NCBI GenBank assembly: GCA_964537955.1
Contig: CAZICY010000001.1
Location: 1-64,000 of the forward strand
Source: Mxb001 sp964537955
GTDB lineage: Bacteria; Actinomycetota; Actinomycetes; S36-B12
Direction: 5' to 3'
DNA length: 64,000 nt
Part shown: positions 1-8,903 of the stretch, in pieces
How the letters are laid out: each line of letters begins with the position of its first letter
Position numbering within the stretch: position 1 is the first letter of the stretch
Position numbers and translations under genes: made by a program
The notes under the pieces: generated by a model
What the model was told of the DNA's origin: nothing
The model's input: only the letters and a program-made list of their open reading frames with translations
Databases searched by the model: none

Positions 1-888
1 GCCGTTCACCTGGCCCAGGCCGTACCACGGCCCGTTGGGGTGGTTGTTGACCACGTCATGGCGCCAGTTGCTCTCGCGCCACCACATGGCCTTGAGCGCG
101 CGGAACTCCGGGTAGCGCCAGCCGTAGCGCTCGCGGATGAAGTCGCGCGCCAAGGCGAGATTGCTCTCCGGCGTGGCGCGGACGCTCACAGGAGCGTCGT
201 CGCGGCCCTTGTCGCGATCCTTGTCGTCGCGATCCTTGTCGCTGCGCTCGAGTGGGGAGTAGTTGTGCCAGTCAGGACTGGGCCAGCCGCTCTCTGCGTT
301 GGGGCGGTGATCGCACCTGGGCGCTCCCGGCGCCGCCCACTGGGGAGACCAGTGGGACCAGCCCCGGCCACCGTCGAAGATGGTCCAGAAGGCCGCGTCC
401 TGCCAGAAGCGGTTCCAGGTGTACATCGGCTTGCCGTCGAGACGGTCGAGGGCCGCCAGACCGGGCCGGCCGTAGACGTCCTGGATCTCCGCCCGCATGG
501 CCCGCTGGGCGGAGGCAGCCAGGCTGTAGGAGAACTGGTAGGCGCCGATATGGGCCGAGGAGCTCTCGCCGTAGCGACCACCGCTCTCGCGCTGGACCAC
601 GCACAGCCGGTACTGCTCGAAGCGCTTGTCGTAGTACTTGCCCGTGTAGGTGCTCAGCCGGTACCCGACCATGTCCCGGGCCTCGGGGCTGGTCCAGGGG
701 GCGTCGCCGAGGTCGGGGGCCTCGGGCACGCGGGGGGCGCGCTCGTTGGGCGGAGGCTCCTCCGAGGCCGGCGAGGCACCGGGTGAGGCCAGGGCAGCCG
801 GCGCGGAGAGGGCTGTCGGCACTCCCAGCATGGCGGTCGCGAGGACCGCGGCGAGGAGCCGGCGGGCAGGTCTGTGACTGGTCAGCAC
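1..888 (-). CDS. Secreted lysozyme-like/lytic transglycosylase-like protein, C-terminus cut off by window edge
   Basis: The frame stays open from a GTG at 888 to the window edge, giving 296 residues so far. The first ~35 residues form a signal peptide: basic start (SHRPARR), hydrophobic core, then ALSAPAALA. A Pro/Glu-rich stretch follows. Two segments look like lysozyme-fold catalytic helices: QRESGGRYGE (Glu101) followed by IGAYQFS, and WWRESNW (Glu272) followed by WYGLGQVNG. Between them, at residues 214-231, lies a highly charged Lys/Asp/Arg repeat linker. Such proteins usually cleave peptidoglycan outside the membrane; the exact family is inferred. Having two Glu-containing modules in one chain is unusual, and one may be non-catalytic. 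An internal ATG at 831 would destroy the signal peptide, so GTG 888 is preferred; the hexamer CACGGT lies 6 nt before it. Confidence 0.75.
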   Translation of the reverse strand, partial: MLTSHRPARRLLAAVLATAMLGVPTALSAPAALASPGASPASEEPPPNERAPRVPEAPDLGDAPWTSPEARDMVGYRLSTYTGKYYDKRFEQYRLCVVQRESGGRYGESSSAHIGAYQFSYSLAASAQRAMRAEIQDVYGRPGLAALDRLDGKPMYTWNRFWQDAAFWTIFDGGRGWSHWSPQWAAPGAPRCDHRPNAESGWPSPDWHNYSPLERSDKDRDDKDRDKGRDDAPVSVRATPESNLALARDFIRERYGWRYPEFRALKAMWWRESNWRHDVVNNHPNGPWYGLGQVNG

Positions 889-894
889 CGGTCT

Positions 895-900
895 ACCGTG
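895..900 (-). promoter_or_regulatory. Weak -10-like hexamer for the lysozyme-like gene
   Basis: CACGGT reads on the minus strand and ends 6 nt before the GTG at 888, the same geometry as the stronger TANNNT hexamers elsewhere in this window. It matches only the NANNNT core. Confidence 0.3.
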
Positions 901-1018
901 CCGAACGATCCGGCAAATGTCACGCCCAGATAACGGCCAGCCTGTGGATAACTTATGGACAATTCGCCTAAATCGATCGAGTTGTCCCCGTTTCATGGGG
1001 GAATGCGCGTGACCTACC

Positions 1019-2341
1019 TCACACGGGCAATTCCTCGAGCATCTCGGTGACCAGGGCTGCGATCGGGGACCGCTCGGACCGGGTGAGGGTCACGTGGGCG
1101 AAGAGAGGGTGCCCCTTCAACTTCTCCACGACGGCCACGACCCCGTCATGGCGGCCCACCCTCAGGTTGTCCCGCTGGGCCACGTCATGGGTGAGGACCA
1201 CGCGTGAGTCGCGCCCGATCCGGGACAGCACCGTGAGCAGGACATTGCGCTCGAGCGACTGGGCCTCGTCGACGATGACGAAGGCGTCGTGGAGGGACCG
1301 GCCGCGGATATGGGTGAGGGGCAGGACTTCGAGCATGCCCCGGTCCAGGACCTCCTCGACGACCTCGGAGGTCGTCACGGCGCCCAGGGTGTCGAACACG
1401 GCCTGGGCCCAGGGCGACATCTTCTCGTTCTCCGTGCCGGGGAGGTAGCCAAGATCCTGCCCGCCCACCGCGTAGAGGGGGCGGAAGACGACGACCTTGC
1501 GGTGCTGGCGCCGCTCGAGCACCGCCTCGAGCCCTGCGCACAGGGCCAGGGCGCTCTTGCCGGTGCCGGCCCGGCCGCCGAGGGACACGATGCCGATCTC
1601 GGGGTCCAGGAGCAGGTCGAGGGCGATCCGCTGCTCGGCACTGCGGCCGTGCAGGCCGAAGGCCTCCCGGTCGCCGCGGACGAGACGCACACGCTTCTCC
1701 GGCGTGACCCGGCCCAGGGCGCTCCCGCGGTCGGAGACGAGCACGAGACCGGTGTGACAGGGCAAATCGCGGGCGGCGTCGAGGTCGACGACGATCTCGT
1801 CGTAGAGCGCATTGAGGAGATCGGCGGCGACGTCGATCTCGGCCATGCCGGTCCAGCCCGACTCGACGACGAGCTCGGCGCGGTACTCCTCGGCAGCGAG
1901 GCCCACGGAGGAGGCCTTGACCCGCATCGGCAGGTCCTTGCTCACGAGCACGACGTCGTGGCCGTCCGCCGCGAGGTTGCGAGCGACGGCGAGGATGCGC
2001 GTGTCGTTGTCGCCGAGCTGGAAGCCGCTGGGCAGCACAGACAGGTCGGTGTGGTTGAGCTCGACGCGGATGCTGCCGCCGGAGTCGCCCACGGGAATCG
2101 CCTCGTCGAGGCGGCCGTGGCTCACGCGCAGGTCGTCGAGCAGCCGCAGCGCGGCTCGGGCGAAGTAGCCCAGCTCGGGATGAGTGCGCTTGGCTTCGAG
2201 CTCGGTCACCACCACGACAGGAACGACGACCTCGTGCTCGTCGAAGCGCAGCAGGGCATGCGGATCCGACAGGAGGACGGAGGTGTCGAGGACGAAGGTG
2301 CGACGAGCGGGCTTGCGTGAGCGGCTGCGCGCAGCGGGCAC
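1019..2341 (-). CDS. phoH: PIN-PhoH fusion protein (PhoH2-type RNase/ATPase)
   Basis: This 440-residue cytoplasmic protein has an N-terminal PIN nuclease domain and a C-terminal PhoH P-loop ATPase. The PIN domain starts at FVLDTSVLLSDP (Asp19). The Walker A motif GRAGTGKS is near residues 256-263 and the Walker B motif VIVDEAQ is near 358. In mycobacteria this architecture (PhoH2) couples ATP-driven RNA unwinding to cleavage and is discussed as toxin-antitoxin-like. I see no convincing small antitoxin ORF just upstream. I chose GTG 2341 because GAGGAG lies 5 nt before it and the PIN domain starts at once. The upstream start at 2410 would add 23 low-complexity Arg/Gly/Pro residues. Confidence 0.9.
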   Translation of the reverse strand: MPAARSRSRKPARRTFVLDTSVLLSDPHALLRFDEHEVVVPVVVVTELEAKRTHPELGYFARAALRLLDDLRVSHGRLDEAIPVGDSGGSIRVELNHTDLSVLPSGFQLGDNDTRILAVARNLAADGHDVVLVSKDLPMRVKASSVGLAAEEYRAELVVESGWTGMAEIDVAADLLNALYDEIVVDLDAARDLPCHTGLVLVSDRGSALGRVTPEKRVRLVRGDREAFGLHGRSAEQRIALDLLLDPEIGIVSLGGRAGTGKSALALCAGLEAVLERRQHRKVVVFRPLYAVGGQDLGYLPGTENEKMSPWAQAVFDTLGAVTTSEVVEEVLDRGMLEVLPLTHIRGRSLHDAFVIVDEAQSLERNVLLTVLSRIGRDSRVVLTHDVAQRDNLRVGRHDGVVAVVEKLKGHPLFAHVTLTRSERSPIAALVTEMLEELPV

Positions 2342-2450
2342 GAGGTCTCCTCGTCGTGCGCCGCGGCCCGAGGGTCCGACTGGCCGCCCCGGCGGGCAAC
2401 CACGGCGCACCGTGTCCGGCGGGTCGGCCGGGTGCCTCCCCGTACGCCGG

Positions 2451-2456
2451 ACCCTA
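2451..2456 (-). promoter_or_regulatory. Candidate -10 (TAGGGT) upstream of phoH
   Basis: TAGGGT reads on the minus strand in the 233-bp gap between uppS and phoH and would give a leader of about 100 nt. No -35 element is obvious. Nothing else is recognisable in this gap. Confidence 0.35.
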
Positions 2457-2574
2457 GGACCGGCCGCGTGCGAGTCGAGCGCAACACGCCGGGGGCTCAG
2501 GTGAAGAAGAGGGGAATCCGGGGCGTATGTGGTTCAGCTCGACGGCGGACGCCGGCCGCCGTGCGCCGCTCGGC

Positions 2575-3336
2575 CTATGCGCCGTAGCGGCGATGGCGGG
2601 CGGCGTAGGCGCGCATGGCGCGCAGGAAGTCCACGTGCCGGAAGTCCGGCCAGTACGCCTCGCAGAAGTAGAACTCCGAGTGGGCGCTCTGCCAGAGCAG
2701 GAACCCGGACAGGCGCTGCTCGCCGGACGTGCGGATGACCAGGTCAGGGTCGGGCTGGCCGCGTGTGTAGAGGTGCTCGGCGATGTGCTCGACGTCGATC
2801 ATCTGGGCGATCTCCTCGACCGAGGTGCCCTCCCTGGCGTGCTCGGTGAGCAGCGACCGCACGGCGTCGACGACCTCACGGCGCCCGCCGTAGCCCACGG
2901 CGACGTTGACCAGGATGCCGTCGATGTCGGCAGTGGACTCCGCCGCCTGCTTGAGCAGGCGCGCGGTGCGATCGGGTAGCAGGTCCAGGGCCCCCACGGG
3001 GTGGATGCGCCACCGGCCCGTCTCGGCCAGGCCGGTCACCGTCTCCTCGATGATCGCCTGGAGGGCCGCGAGTTCGGGTTCGGGCCGCGAGAGGTTGTCG
3101 GTGGAGAGCAGCCACAGCGTCACGACCTCGACGTCGGCCTCCTCGCACCAGCCGAGGAACTCCACGATCTTGGCCGCGCCCGCGCGGTGGCCCACGTCGC
3201 TGGCCGAGCCCTGGCTGGTGGCCCAGCGCCTGTTGCCGTCGAGGATGACCCCGACGTGGCGGGGGCGGCGGTCGGGTGGGATCTGGCGCAGCAGCCGGCG
3301 CTCATACGCGCCGTAGATGACGTCGGTCAGGCCCAC
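2575..3336 (-). CDS. uppS: Isoprenyl transferase (cis-prenyl/decaprenyl or undecaprenyl diphosphate synthase)
   Basis: The 253-residue protein carries the cis-prenyltransferase signature HVGVILDGNRRWA, with catalytic Asp33 in ILDGNRRW, and the conserved C-terminal block RTSGEQRLSGFLLW. These enzymes extend allylic diphosphates with isopentenyl diphosphate to make the lipid carrier for peptidoglycan and other cell-wall polymers, acting at the cytoplasmic face of the membrane. Chain length cannot be read from sequence alone. Actinobacteria often have two paralogues, one making short Z-farnesyl diphosphate. The gene begins 9 nt after the yyaL-like gene. Its GTG is preceded by TAGCCT plus 6 nt, with no Shine-Dalgarno, so the start looks leaderless. 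Confidence 0.93.
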   Translation of the reverse strand: MGLTDVIYGAYERRLLRQIPPDRRPRHVGVILDGNRRWATSQGSASDVGHRAGAAKIVEFLGWCEEADVEVVTLWLLSTDNLSRPEPELAALQAIIEETVTGLAETGRWRIHPVGALDLLPDRTARLLKQAAESTADIDGILVNVAVGYGGRREVVDAVRSLLTEHAREGTSVEEIAQMIDVEHIAEHLYTRGQPDPDLVIRTSGEQRLSGFLLWQSAHSEFYFCEAYWPDFRHVDFLRAMRAYAARHRRYGA

Positions 3337-3342
3337 CCCGAC

Positions 3343-3348
3343 AGGCTA
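3343..3348 (-). promoter_or_regulatory. -10 hexamer TAGCCT of uppS, containing the upstream TAG stop
   Basis: The hexamer ends 6 nt before the uppS GTG. Its first three bases are the TAG stop codon of the yyaL-like gene (3346-3348). This implies a leaderless uppS transcript whose promoter is embedded in the end of the preceding gene. Confidence 0.6.
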
Positions 3349-5442
3349 GTCCGGCCGGAGCCCCGTTCGGGCCCCGACGCGAACAGCGAGTGCGTCCTGC
3401 GTGGTCACGGGCGCGTCGCACGTGAACTGCCGGCACACGTAGGCGGCGGCTCGGCCGTCGACCAGGGGGCGGTCGCGCAGCAGGGGCACGTCGGAGCCCC
3501 CTGCCGCGCCGGACGCGGGACCCACGGCGACGACGAGCCCGGGCGCCGTGCCCATGAGCGCGACCCGGTGCAGAGCGCGCGTCTGAGGGTCCTGCGCTCC
3601 GCCCACGATCGCGACCTCGCGCGGGCCGTCGAGCAGCGCCTGCGCGGCAGCGAGGCCCCAGCCCACCCCGCGAGGTGCACGCGCGGCCAGGGCGGTGGCG
3701 ATCCCCAGCGCGCGCTCGGCAGCGACGCGATGCTCGGTCACCCCCGTGTACGCCGCATAGGTGAGCAGGGCCTGCGCCGCGGCGAGCCATCCCGACGGCG
3801 CCGCGTTGTCCGCCGGGTCGCGCGGACGCAGCACCAGCCGCTCGGCATCGTCCGCGGTGTCGTAGAAGCCACCCTCGTCGTCGCGGAAGTGCGCGAGCAC
3901 GACATCGAGGAGGATTCCCGCGAAGGCGAGCCACTCCTCCTCGCCCGTCACGGCGTAGAGGGCGAGGAATCCCTCGGCGACGTCCGCATAGTCCTCCAGC
4001 ACCGCGTCGGTCGACCCCGGCCGCCCGTCGCGGGATGTGCGCACGAGGCGATCACCGTCCTGGCCCGTCGGGTCGGCCACGCCGCCCTCGTCGGGCTGCA
4101 GGGCGCCGAGGTGCACGGCCAGGAGCAGGTCGGCCGCCCCGCGGGCCGCCTCGATCCACTCGGGCTCATCGAGGAGAGCCCCCGCCTCGGCGAGTGCGGC
4201 GATCGCCAGGCCGTTCCACGCTGCCACGACCTTGTCGTCGCGGGCAGGGGGCACGCGCAGCGCGCGCGCCTCGAAGAGCTGCCGGCGGATGCGCGCCCAC
4301 CGCTTCGGATCGTCGGGGTCGCGAAGCAGTTGCAGGGTGGAGGTGCCGTGCTCGAAGGTGCCCGCGGGCGTGACCTCGAGCAGTGCTGCGGCCCAGCGGC
4401 CGTCATCCTCGCCCAGCACCTCGATGAGCTGCGCGGGAGTCCACGCGTAGAACTTGCCCTCCACTCCCTCGCTGTCGGCGTCCCAGGCCGCGGCGAATCC
4501 GCCCTCGGGCGTGCGCATGTCGCGCAGCAGGAAGTCGGCCGTCTCGCGCACGACACGCTCGGCGAGCGGATCACCGGTGAGCCGCCACCAGTGCAGGTAG
4601 ACCCGCAGGAGCAGGGCGTTGTCGTACAGCATCTTCTCGAAGTGCGGCACGACCCACGCGTCGTCGACGGAGTAGCGCGCGAAGCCGCCGCCGAGCTGGT
4701 CGTAGATCCCCCCGCGGGCCATGGCCTCGCAGGTGCCCTGCACCATGGCCAGCGCCTCGTTCCGGGAGGGGCCTTCGGCGCCCGCAGCGTGGCGCAGGAG
4801 GAACTCCAGCACCATCGACGGAGGGAACTTCGGCGCGCGACCGAATCCCCCGCGCGAGGCGTCGTAGGACTGGCGCAGGGAGGCGACCGCGGCCTCGAGG
4901 TGCGCGGTCGACGGCGGCGTGCCCTCGGAGGACACGGCCCGCTCGCGCTCGGCGAGGGCCTTGGTGATCCTCTCGGCGGCCCCCGCGACCTCGTCGCGTC
5001 GATCGCGCCACGACGCGTTGATCGCGGTGAGCAGTTGCGGGAATGACGGCATTCCGTGCCGTGGCTGGGGCGGGAAGTAGGTCCCCGCGTAGAAGGGCCT
5101 GCCGTCCGCGTCGGCGAAGACGCTCATCGGCCAGCCACCGTGCCCGGTGAGCGCAACCGTCGCGTCCATGTAGACGGAGTCGACGTCGGGGCGCTCCTCG
5201 CGGTCGACCTTGATGCTGACGAAGTTCTCGTTGAGGAGCTGTGCGATCGCCTCGTCCTCGAAGGACTCGTGCGCCATGACATGGCACCAGTGGCAGGCCG
5301 AGTAGCCGACGGAGATGAAGACGGGCACCCCGCGGCGCCGCGCCTCATCGAAGGCCTCCTCGCACCACTCCCACCAGTCCACCGGATTGTCGGCGTGCTG
5401 CTGCAGATAGGGAGAGGTGGAGTCGGCGAGGCGGTTGGCCAT
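3346..5442 (-). CDS. YyaL/DUF255-type thioredoxin-fold protein
   Basis: This 698-residue protein starts with the family signature NRLADSTSPYLQQHADNP. The thioredoxin-like motif CHWCH (Cys50 and Cys53) follows, then a long alpha/alpha-barrel region resembling N-acylglucosamine 2-epimerases (GGIYDQLGGGFARYSVD, HFEKMLYDNA). Members of the family are also called spermatogenesis-associated protein 20. Their reaction is not established; redox and sugar-epimerase roles have been suggested. ATG 5442 is chosen because it opens the conserved block; a start at 5493 would add 17 unconserved residues. The only Shine-Dalgarno, GGAGGAG, sits inside a perfect hairpin next to the ATG (see separate feature). 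Confidence 0.9.
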   Translation of the reverse strand: MANRLADSTSPYLQQHADNPVDWWEWCEEAFDEARRRGVPVFISVGYSACHWCHVMAHESFEDEAIAQLLNENFVSIKVDREERPDVDSVYMDATVALTGHGGWPMSVFADADGRPFYAGTYFPPQPRHGMPSFPQLLTAINASWRDRRDEVAGAAERITKALAERERAVSSEGTPPSTAHLEAAVASLRQSYDASRGGFGRAPKFPPSMVLEFLLRHAAGAEGPSRNEALAMVQGTCEAMARGGIYDQLGGGFARYSVDDAWVVPHFEKMLYDNALLLRVYLHWWRLTGDPLAERVVRETADFLLRDMRTPEGGFAAAWDADSEGVEGKFYAWTPAQLIEVLGEDDGRWAAALLEVTPAGTFEHGTSTLQLLRDPDDPKRWARIRRQLFEARALRVPPARDDKVVAAWNGLAIAALAEAGALLDEPEWIEAARGAADLLLAVHLGALQPDEGGVADPTGQDGDRLVRTSRDGRPGSTDAVLEDYADVAEGFLALYAVTGEEEWLAFAGILLDVVLAHFRDDEGGFYDTADDAERLVLRPRDPADNAAPSGWLAAAQALLTYAAYTGVTEHRVAAERALGIATALAARAPRGVGWGLAAAQALLDGPREVAIVGGAQDPQTRALHRVALMGTAPGLVVAVGPASGAAGGSDVPLLRDRPLVDGRAAAYVCRQFTCDAPVTTQDALAVRVGARTGLRPD

Positions 5443-5443
5443 G

Positions 5444-5461
5444 GGAGGAGTCTGCTCCTCC
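5444..5461 (-). promoter_or_regulatory. Hairpin sequestering the Shine-Dalgarno of the yyaL-like gene
   Basis: On the minus strand GGAGGAG, the tetraloop CAGA and CTCCTCC form a perfect 7-bp stem, followed by one C and then the ATG at 5442. The 5' arm is the only ribosome-binding sequence for this gene, so folding would block initiation. It may be a translational control element or a chance by-product of the Shine-Dalgarno. Confidence 0.5.
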
Positions 5462-5600
5462 GGGCGCGAAACCTGCAGAAACCCCCACCTCACGGGTCGC
5501 CGACTCCGTCATGCGGCCCTAGCATCCGGGCCAGCGGGGTCGGGTACCCCGGAGGACTCGCGGGCCTCATCACGGTCACCTGCGCCACACAGATCAACAG

Positions 5601-7361
5601 ATGAAAGGCCGAGAAGCCATGCTGTCGAGCACCTCATGCTGCAATCCCAAGGAACTCGCGAACTCGCACCTGAGCCCGGCGCTCGCGCAGGCACCGGAGC
5701 AGGCGACGCCCGCGCGCCACGGAGCATCCCGCCCCACCGGTGCGACCGCCGACCTCCTCGTCGTCGGCGACATCGTCACGAACAACCCGGCCGCGCCCAC
5801 GGCCGAGGCCATGGCGATCTCGGGCGGCAAGATCATCGGGATCGGATCCCAGTCCGATATCGAGGGGCTCGTCACCGCATCGACCACGACGCTGAAGCCG
5901 GGCGGCTTCATCCTCCCCGGGCTCATCGATCCGCACATGCACATTTGGACCTCGCTGCTCACCTACCCCAACATCGACCTCGCGCACGAGCAATGCCCCA
6001 CGCTCGACGACGCAGTGGCGGCCATCAAGGCGGCGGTGGCGAAGGCACCCGCTGGCCAGCCCGTGTGCTTCAAGAACTTCGATCCCAGCCTCTATCCCGG
6101 TGAGCCGGTGCTCACCCGCGCCACGCTCGACCAGATCGCACCCGACAACCCCGTCCTGGTGTGGAACGCCTCGGGCCACTTCATGTACGTCAACAGCAAG
6201 ATGTTCGAGGCCGCGGGCATCACCGACAACACCCCCGATCCGCCCGGAGGCACCTTCGAGCGAGCGGACGGCAAGATGACCGGCGTCGTCGGGGAGCCCC
6301 CCGCGGAGCAGCTCATCCTCAAGGGCCTCCCCCAGCCGTCCATGACCGACATCGCGAAGTACATCCGCGAGATCCTCACCGCGTGCGCCGCCCAGGGCGT
6401 GACATCGGTGCGCGAGGCGGCGACCGGTGCTCTCGCGGGGCCGAAGGAACTCGCTCTCCTGCACCAGCTCAATGCCCAGGCGCGGTTCCCCGTGCGCGTG
6501 TCGACGGCGCAGTTCGCCGTGCTGCCCGGGCACACGCCCGTCGAGGTTGCGGCCATGTGGAAAGCCTCGGGGGTTACCCCCTTCAGCGGCGACGAGATGC
6601 TGCGCGCCGACGCGTGGAAGGTCGTCTCCGACGGCTCCAACCAGGGGCGGTCCGGCTACTTCCTTCAGCCCTACCTCGGCGAGGACAACGGCGGCAAGGC
6701 CGACTACACCCCCGAGTCCCTGCGCGTCGCACTCAAGGCCGGCCTCGACGACGGCTGGCAGGTCATGGTGCACACCAACGGCGACGCGGCCGTGGAGTTC
6801 GCCCTCGAGGCCTTCGAGGAGATCCTGCCGGCGTACGGCGACCAGGACCTGCGCCATCGCCTCGAGCACTGCTCGTTCACGATGGACGACCAGCTCACTC
6901 GCATGGCAGCACTCGGCATCTCCCCGAGCTTCCTGATGAACCACCTCTACTACTGGGGCGCGGCCTTCCGCGACACCATCCTCGGTCCCAAGCGGGCAGG
7001 GCGCCTCGACCGCGTCGCCTCGGCGTACGCCGCCGGGCTGCGGCCGTCACTGCACTCTGACTACAACGTCACCGCCGTCCACCCGCTGCTCAGCGCACGC
7101 ACCGCCGTGCTGCGCCGCACGAAGGCGGACAACCAGGTGCTGAACGCGGCGGAGTGCGCGACGCCCGAGCAGGCCCTCGCCGCGATCACGACGCATGCCG
7201 CCTGGCAGATCCACGCCGATGACCGCGGCTCGCTGGAGGTCGGCAAGGCAGCGGACTTCGGGATCGCCGACGGCAATCCCTGGGGCTCGGATCCGTCCAG
7301 CTGGGCCGACATCGCCTTCCAGGCGACGTACGTCGACGGGGTGGAGGCCTGGCATGCCTAG
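5601..7361 (+). CDS. Amidohydrolase family 3 (YtcJ-like metal-dependent hydrolase)
   Basis: This 586-residue protein has the layout of YtcJ-type amidohydrolases. A beta-sandwich start (LLVVGDIVTNN) is followed by the metal ligands of PGLIDPHMHIW (His112 and His114), then VHTNGDAAVEFA, HRLEHCSF and HSDYNVT. The C-terminal tail ends AADFGIADGNPW. The substrate is unknown; the family hydrolyses amide or C-N bonds in varied small molecules. The start is uncertain: ATG 5601 has no clear ribosome-binding site, while ATG 5619 has AAAGG about 10 nt before it. The stop overlaps the start of the following MFS exporter by 8 bp, so the two are probably translationally coupled and may handle the same compound. 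Confidence 0.87.
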   Translation: MKGREAMLSSTSCCNPKELANSHLSPALAQAPEQATPARHGASRPTGATADLLVVGDIVTNNPAAPTAEAMAISGGKIIGIGSQSDIEGLVTASTTTLKPGGFILPGLIDPHMHIWTSLLTYPNIDLAHEQCPTLDDAVAAIKAAVAKAPAGQPVCFKNFDPSLYPGEPVLTRATLDQIAPDNPVLVWNASGHFMYVNSKMFEAAGITDNTPDPPGGTFERADGKMTGVVGEPPAEQLILKGLPQPSMTDIAKYIREILTACAAQGVTSVREAATGALAGPKELALLHQLNAQARFPVRVSTAQFAVLPGHTPVEVAAMWKASGVTPFSGDEMLRADAWKVVSDGSNQGRSGYFLQPYLGEDNGGKADYTPESLRVALKAGLDDGWQVMVHTNGDAAVEFALEAFEEILPAYGDQDLRHRLEHCSFTMDDQLTRMAALGISPSFLMNHLYYWGAAFRDTILGPKRAGRLDRVASAYAAGLRPSLHSDYNVTAVHPLLSARTAVLRRTKADNQVLNAAECATPEQALAAITTHAAWQIHADDRGSLEVGKAADFGIADGNPWGSDPSSWADIAFQATYVDGVEAWHA

Positions 7362-8883
7362 CGCGCGCAAGCCCCTCGTCCCACTGCTCTTCCTGGGGCT
7401 GCTCGCCGCCATCCAGTCGGCCGACCCCAACATCTCGTCGTCGGCTCTGCTCACCGCGGGCAAGGCGCTCGACATGGGCACGCTGTCCGCTCTCGCCGCC
7501 AGCATCAGCACGTTCGTCCTCGCGGCCACGGTCATCACGACCGGCATGATGGCGGATCGACTGGGGCGGCGGAAGATCCTCATCGCCGCGCTTCTGCTGA
7601 GCGCCGCGAGCGACCTCATCGTCGCCCTCGCCCCGGACGTGTACGTCTACCTCTTCGGCCGCGCGCTGGCGGGCGTGGGGCTGGGCGCGGTGTTCGGCGC
7701 AGCTTTCGCCTACGTGAGGACCTTCGCGACAGGCAAGGGCGGCCTGCCGGCCGCGCTCGGACTCTTCACCGCTGCGTCGAGTCTGTTCACCCTGGTGATC
7801 ACGTTCCTCGGCTCATCGCTCGTGGGCGTGGACTGGCGGCTGGCCTACGTCGTCGTGCCCGCGCTCAGCCTCGTGAGCATCGTGCTCGCATTGGCGCTCC
7901 TGCCCAAGGACGGCCCGCGCGCGGCGCATCAGGGATCCTGGGACTTCACCGGCCAGCTGCTCCTCGCGGTGGGCATCATCGTCTTCCTCTACGGCGTCTC
8001 GCATGCCACCAACGGCCTCACCTCGCCGCTGACCGTCATCCCCGTGCTTGTCGGTGCGGCGATCCTCGGGGCATTCGCGCTGTGGATGCGTAAGAAGGGC
8101 GAGGAGGGGGTCTTCCCCATCCGCCTGTTCCGGGAGCCCGTCTTCATCGCGGCGATCCTCGTCGGCCTGGTCTTCAACTTCAGCAATGGCGTGCTGCTGC
8201 TGTCCTTCAGCAACCTCTTCCAGTACGCCAACGACCTCAAGGGGCTGTCGCTGTCCCTCATGCAGATGCCCTTCCTGCTGGCGGGCATCGTCGCGGCCCT
8301 AGTGGTGGGGCGGATGCGGGGCGCAGGTCGCATCTCGCAGCGTGGAGCCGTGCTAGTCGGCACCATCGTCCTCGCAGGCGGCCTCGCACTGTTCGCCGTC
8401 ACGGCGATGTCGCGTCCCTCGAACGTGCTCGTCTTCCTGCCGGCCCTCATCATCACCGGCTTCGGCCTCATCATCCCCGCGATCCCCTACGGCGGCCTGT
8501 TCCTCCAGGAGGCGGACGAGAAGCACTACGGGGCGGTGTCATCGTCGCGCACCACGGTCGGCCAGTTCTGGTACGCCCTCGGCCTGGCCGGCTCCACTGT
8601 GCTCATCGACGGGCTCACGCGCAACGCCGTGAGCAACAAGCTGGGACCCTCGGCAGGGACCGAGCTCGAGCAGTGGTCGGCCACGGGCGGCACGCCCAGC
8701 AACTCGTCTCTCCTGCCCGATGCGGCCTTCGCCTTCAGCGCCTCGTTCGCGGTCACCATGGTGGTGCTCGCGGTGACCGTCGTCATCGCCGGAGTGGCCG
8801 CCTGGCTGCTGCTCAAGCGCTTCCAGCACGAGGATCCGCCACACACGTCTGACGCCCACCCGCACGTCGAGACGGCAGCCTGA
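7354..8883 (+). CDS. MFS transporter, 14-TM drug:H+ antiporter-2 type
   Basis: The 509-residue protein has many hydrophobic segments. The loop MMADRLGRRKILI after the second or third segment is the MFS motif A (GxLaDrxGrkxxl), and the length fits 14-helix DHA2 exporters. ATG 7354 is chosen because the first helix (VPLLFLGLLAAIQS) follows directly. An upstream in-frame ATG lies deep inside the amidohydrolase gene. The 8-bp overlap with that gene suggests one operon. The substrate cannot be inferred. Export of an amidohydrolase product or a toxic amide is a guess from context. Confidence 0.87.
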   Translation: MPSARKPLVPLLFLGLLAAIQSADPNISSSALLTAGKALDMGTLSALAASISTFVLAATVITTGMMADRLGRRKILIAALLLSAASDLIVALAPDVYVYLFGRALAGVGLGAVFGAAFAYVRTFATGKGGLPAALGLFTAASSLFTLVITFLGSSLVGVDWRLAYVVVPALSLVSIVLALALLPKDGPRAAHQGSWDFTGQLLLAVGIIVFLYGVSHATNGLTSPLTVIPVLVGAAILGAFALWMRKKGEEGVFPIRLFREPVFIAAILVGLVFNFSNGVLLLSFSNLFQYANDLKGLSLSLMQMPFLLAGIVAALVVGRMRGAGRISQRGAVLVGTIVLAGGLALFAVTAMSRPSNVLVFLPALIITGFGLIIPAIPYGGLFLQEADEKHYGAVSSSRTTVGQFWYALGLAGSTVLIDGLTRNAVSNKLGPSAGTELEQWSATGGTPSNSSLLPDAAFAFSASFAVTMVVLAVTVVIAGVAAWLLLKRFQHEDPPHTSDAHPHVETAA

Positions 8884-8891
8884 AGCGGGAG

Positions 8892-8897
8892 TAGCCT
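8892..8897 (+). promoter_or_regulatory. -10 hexamer TAGCCT of the yqhA-like gene
   Basis: TAGCCT is followed by 6 nt and the GTG start at 8904, with no Shine-Dalgarno between, so a leaderless transcript is likely. Confidence 0.55.
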
Positions 8898-8903
8898 CTG
8901 CAC

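Noticed and set aside
3001..5046. A 681-codon open frame on the plus strand opposite the yyaL-like and uppS genes
   Set aside because: Its translation is low-complexity Arg/Gly/Glu-rich with no domain. It is an antisense shadow of high-GC coding DNA; the minus-strand genes have full conserved motifs.
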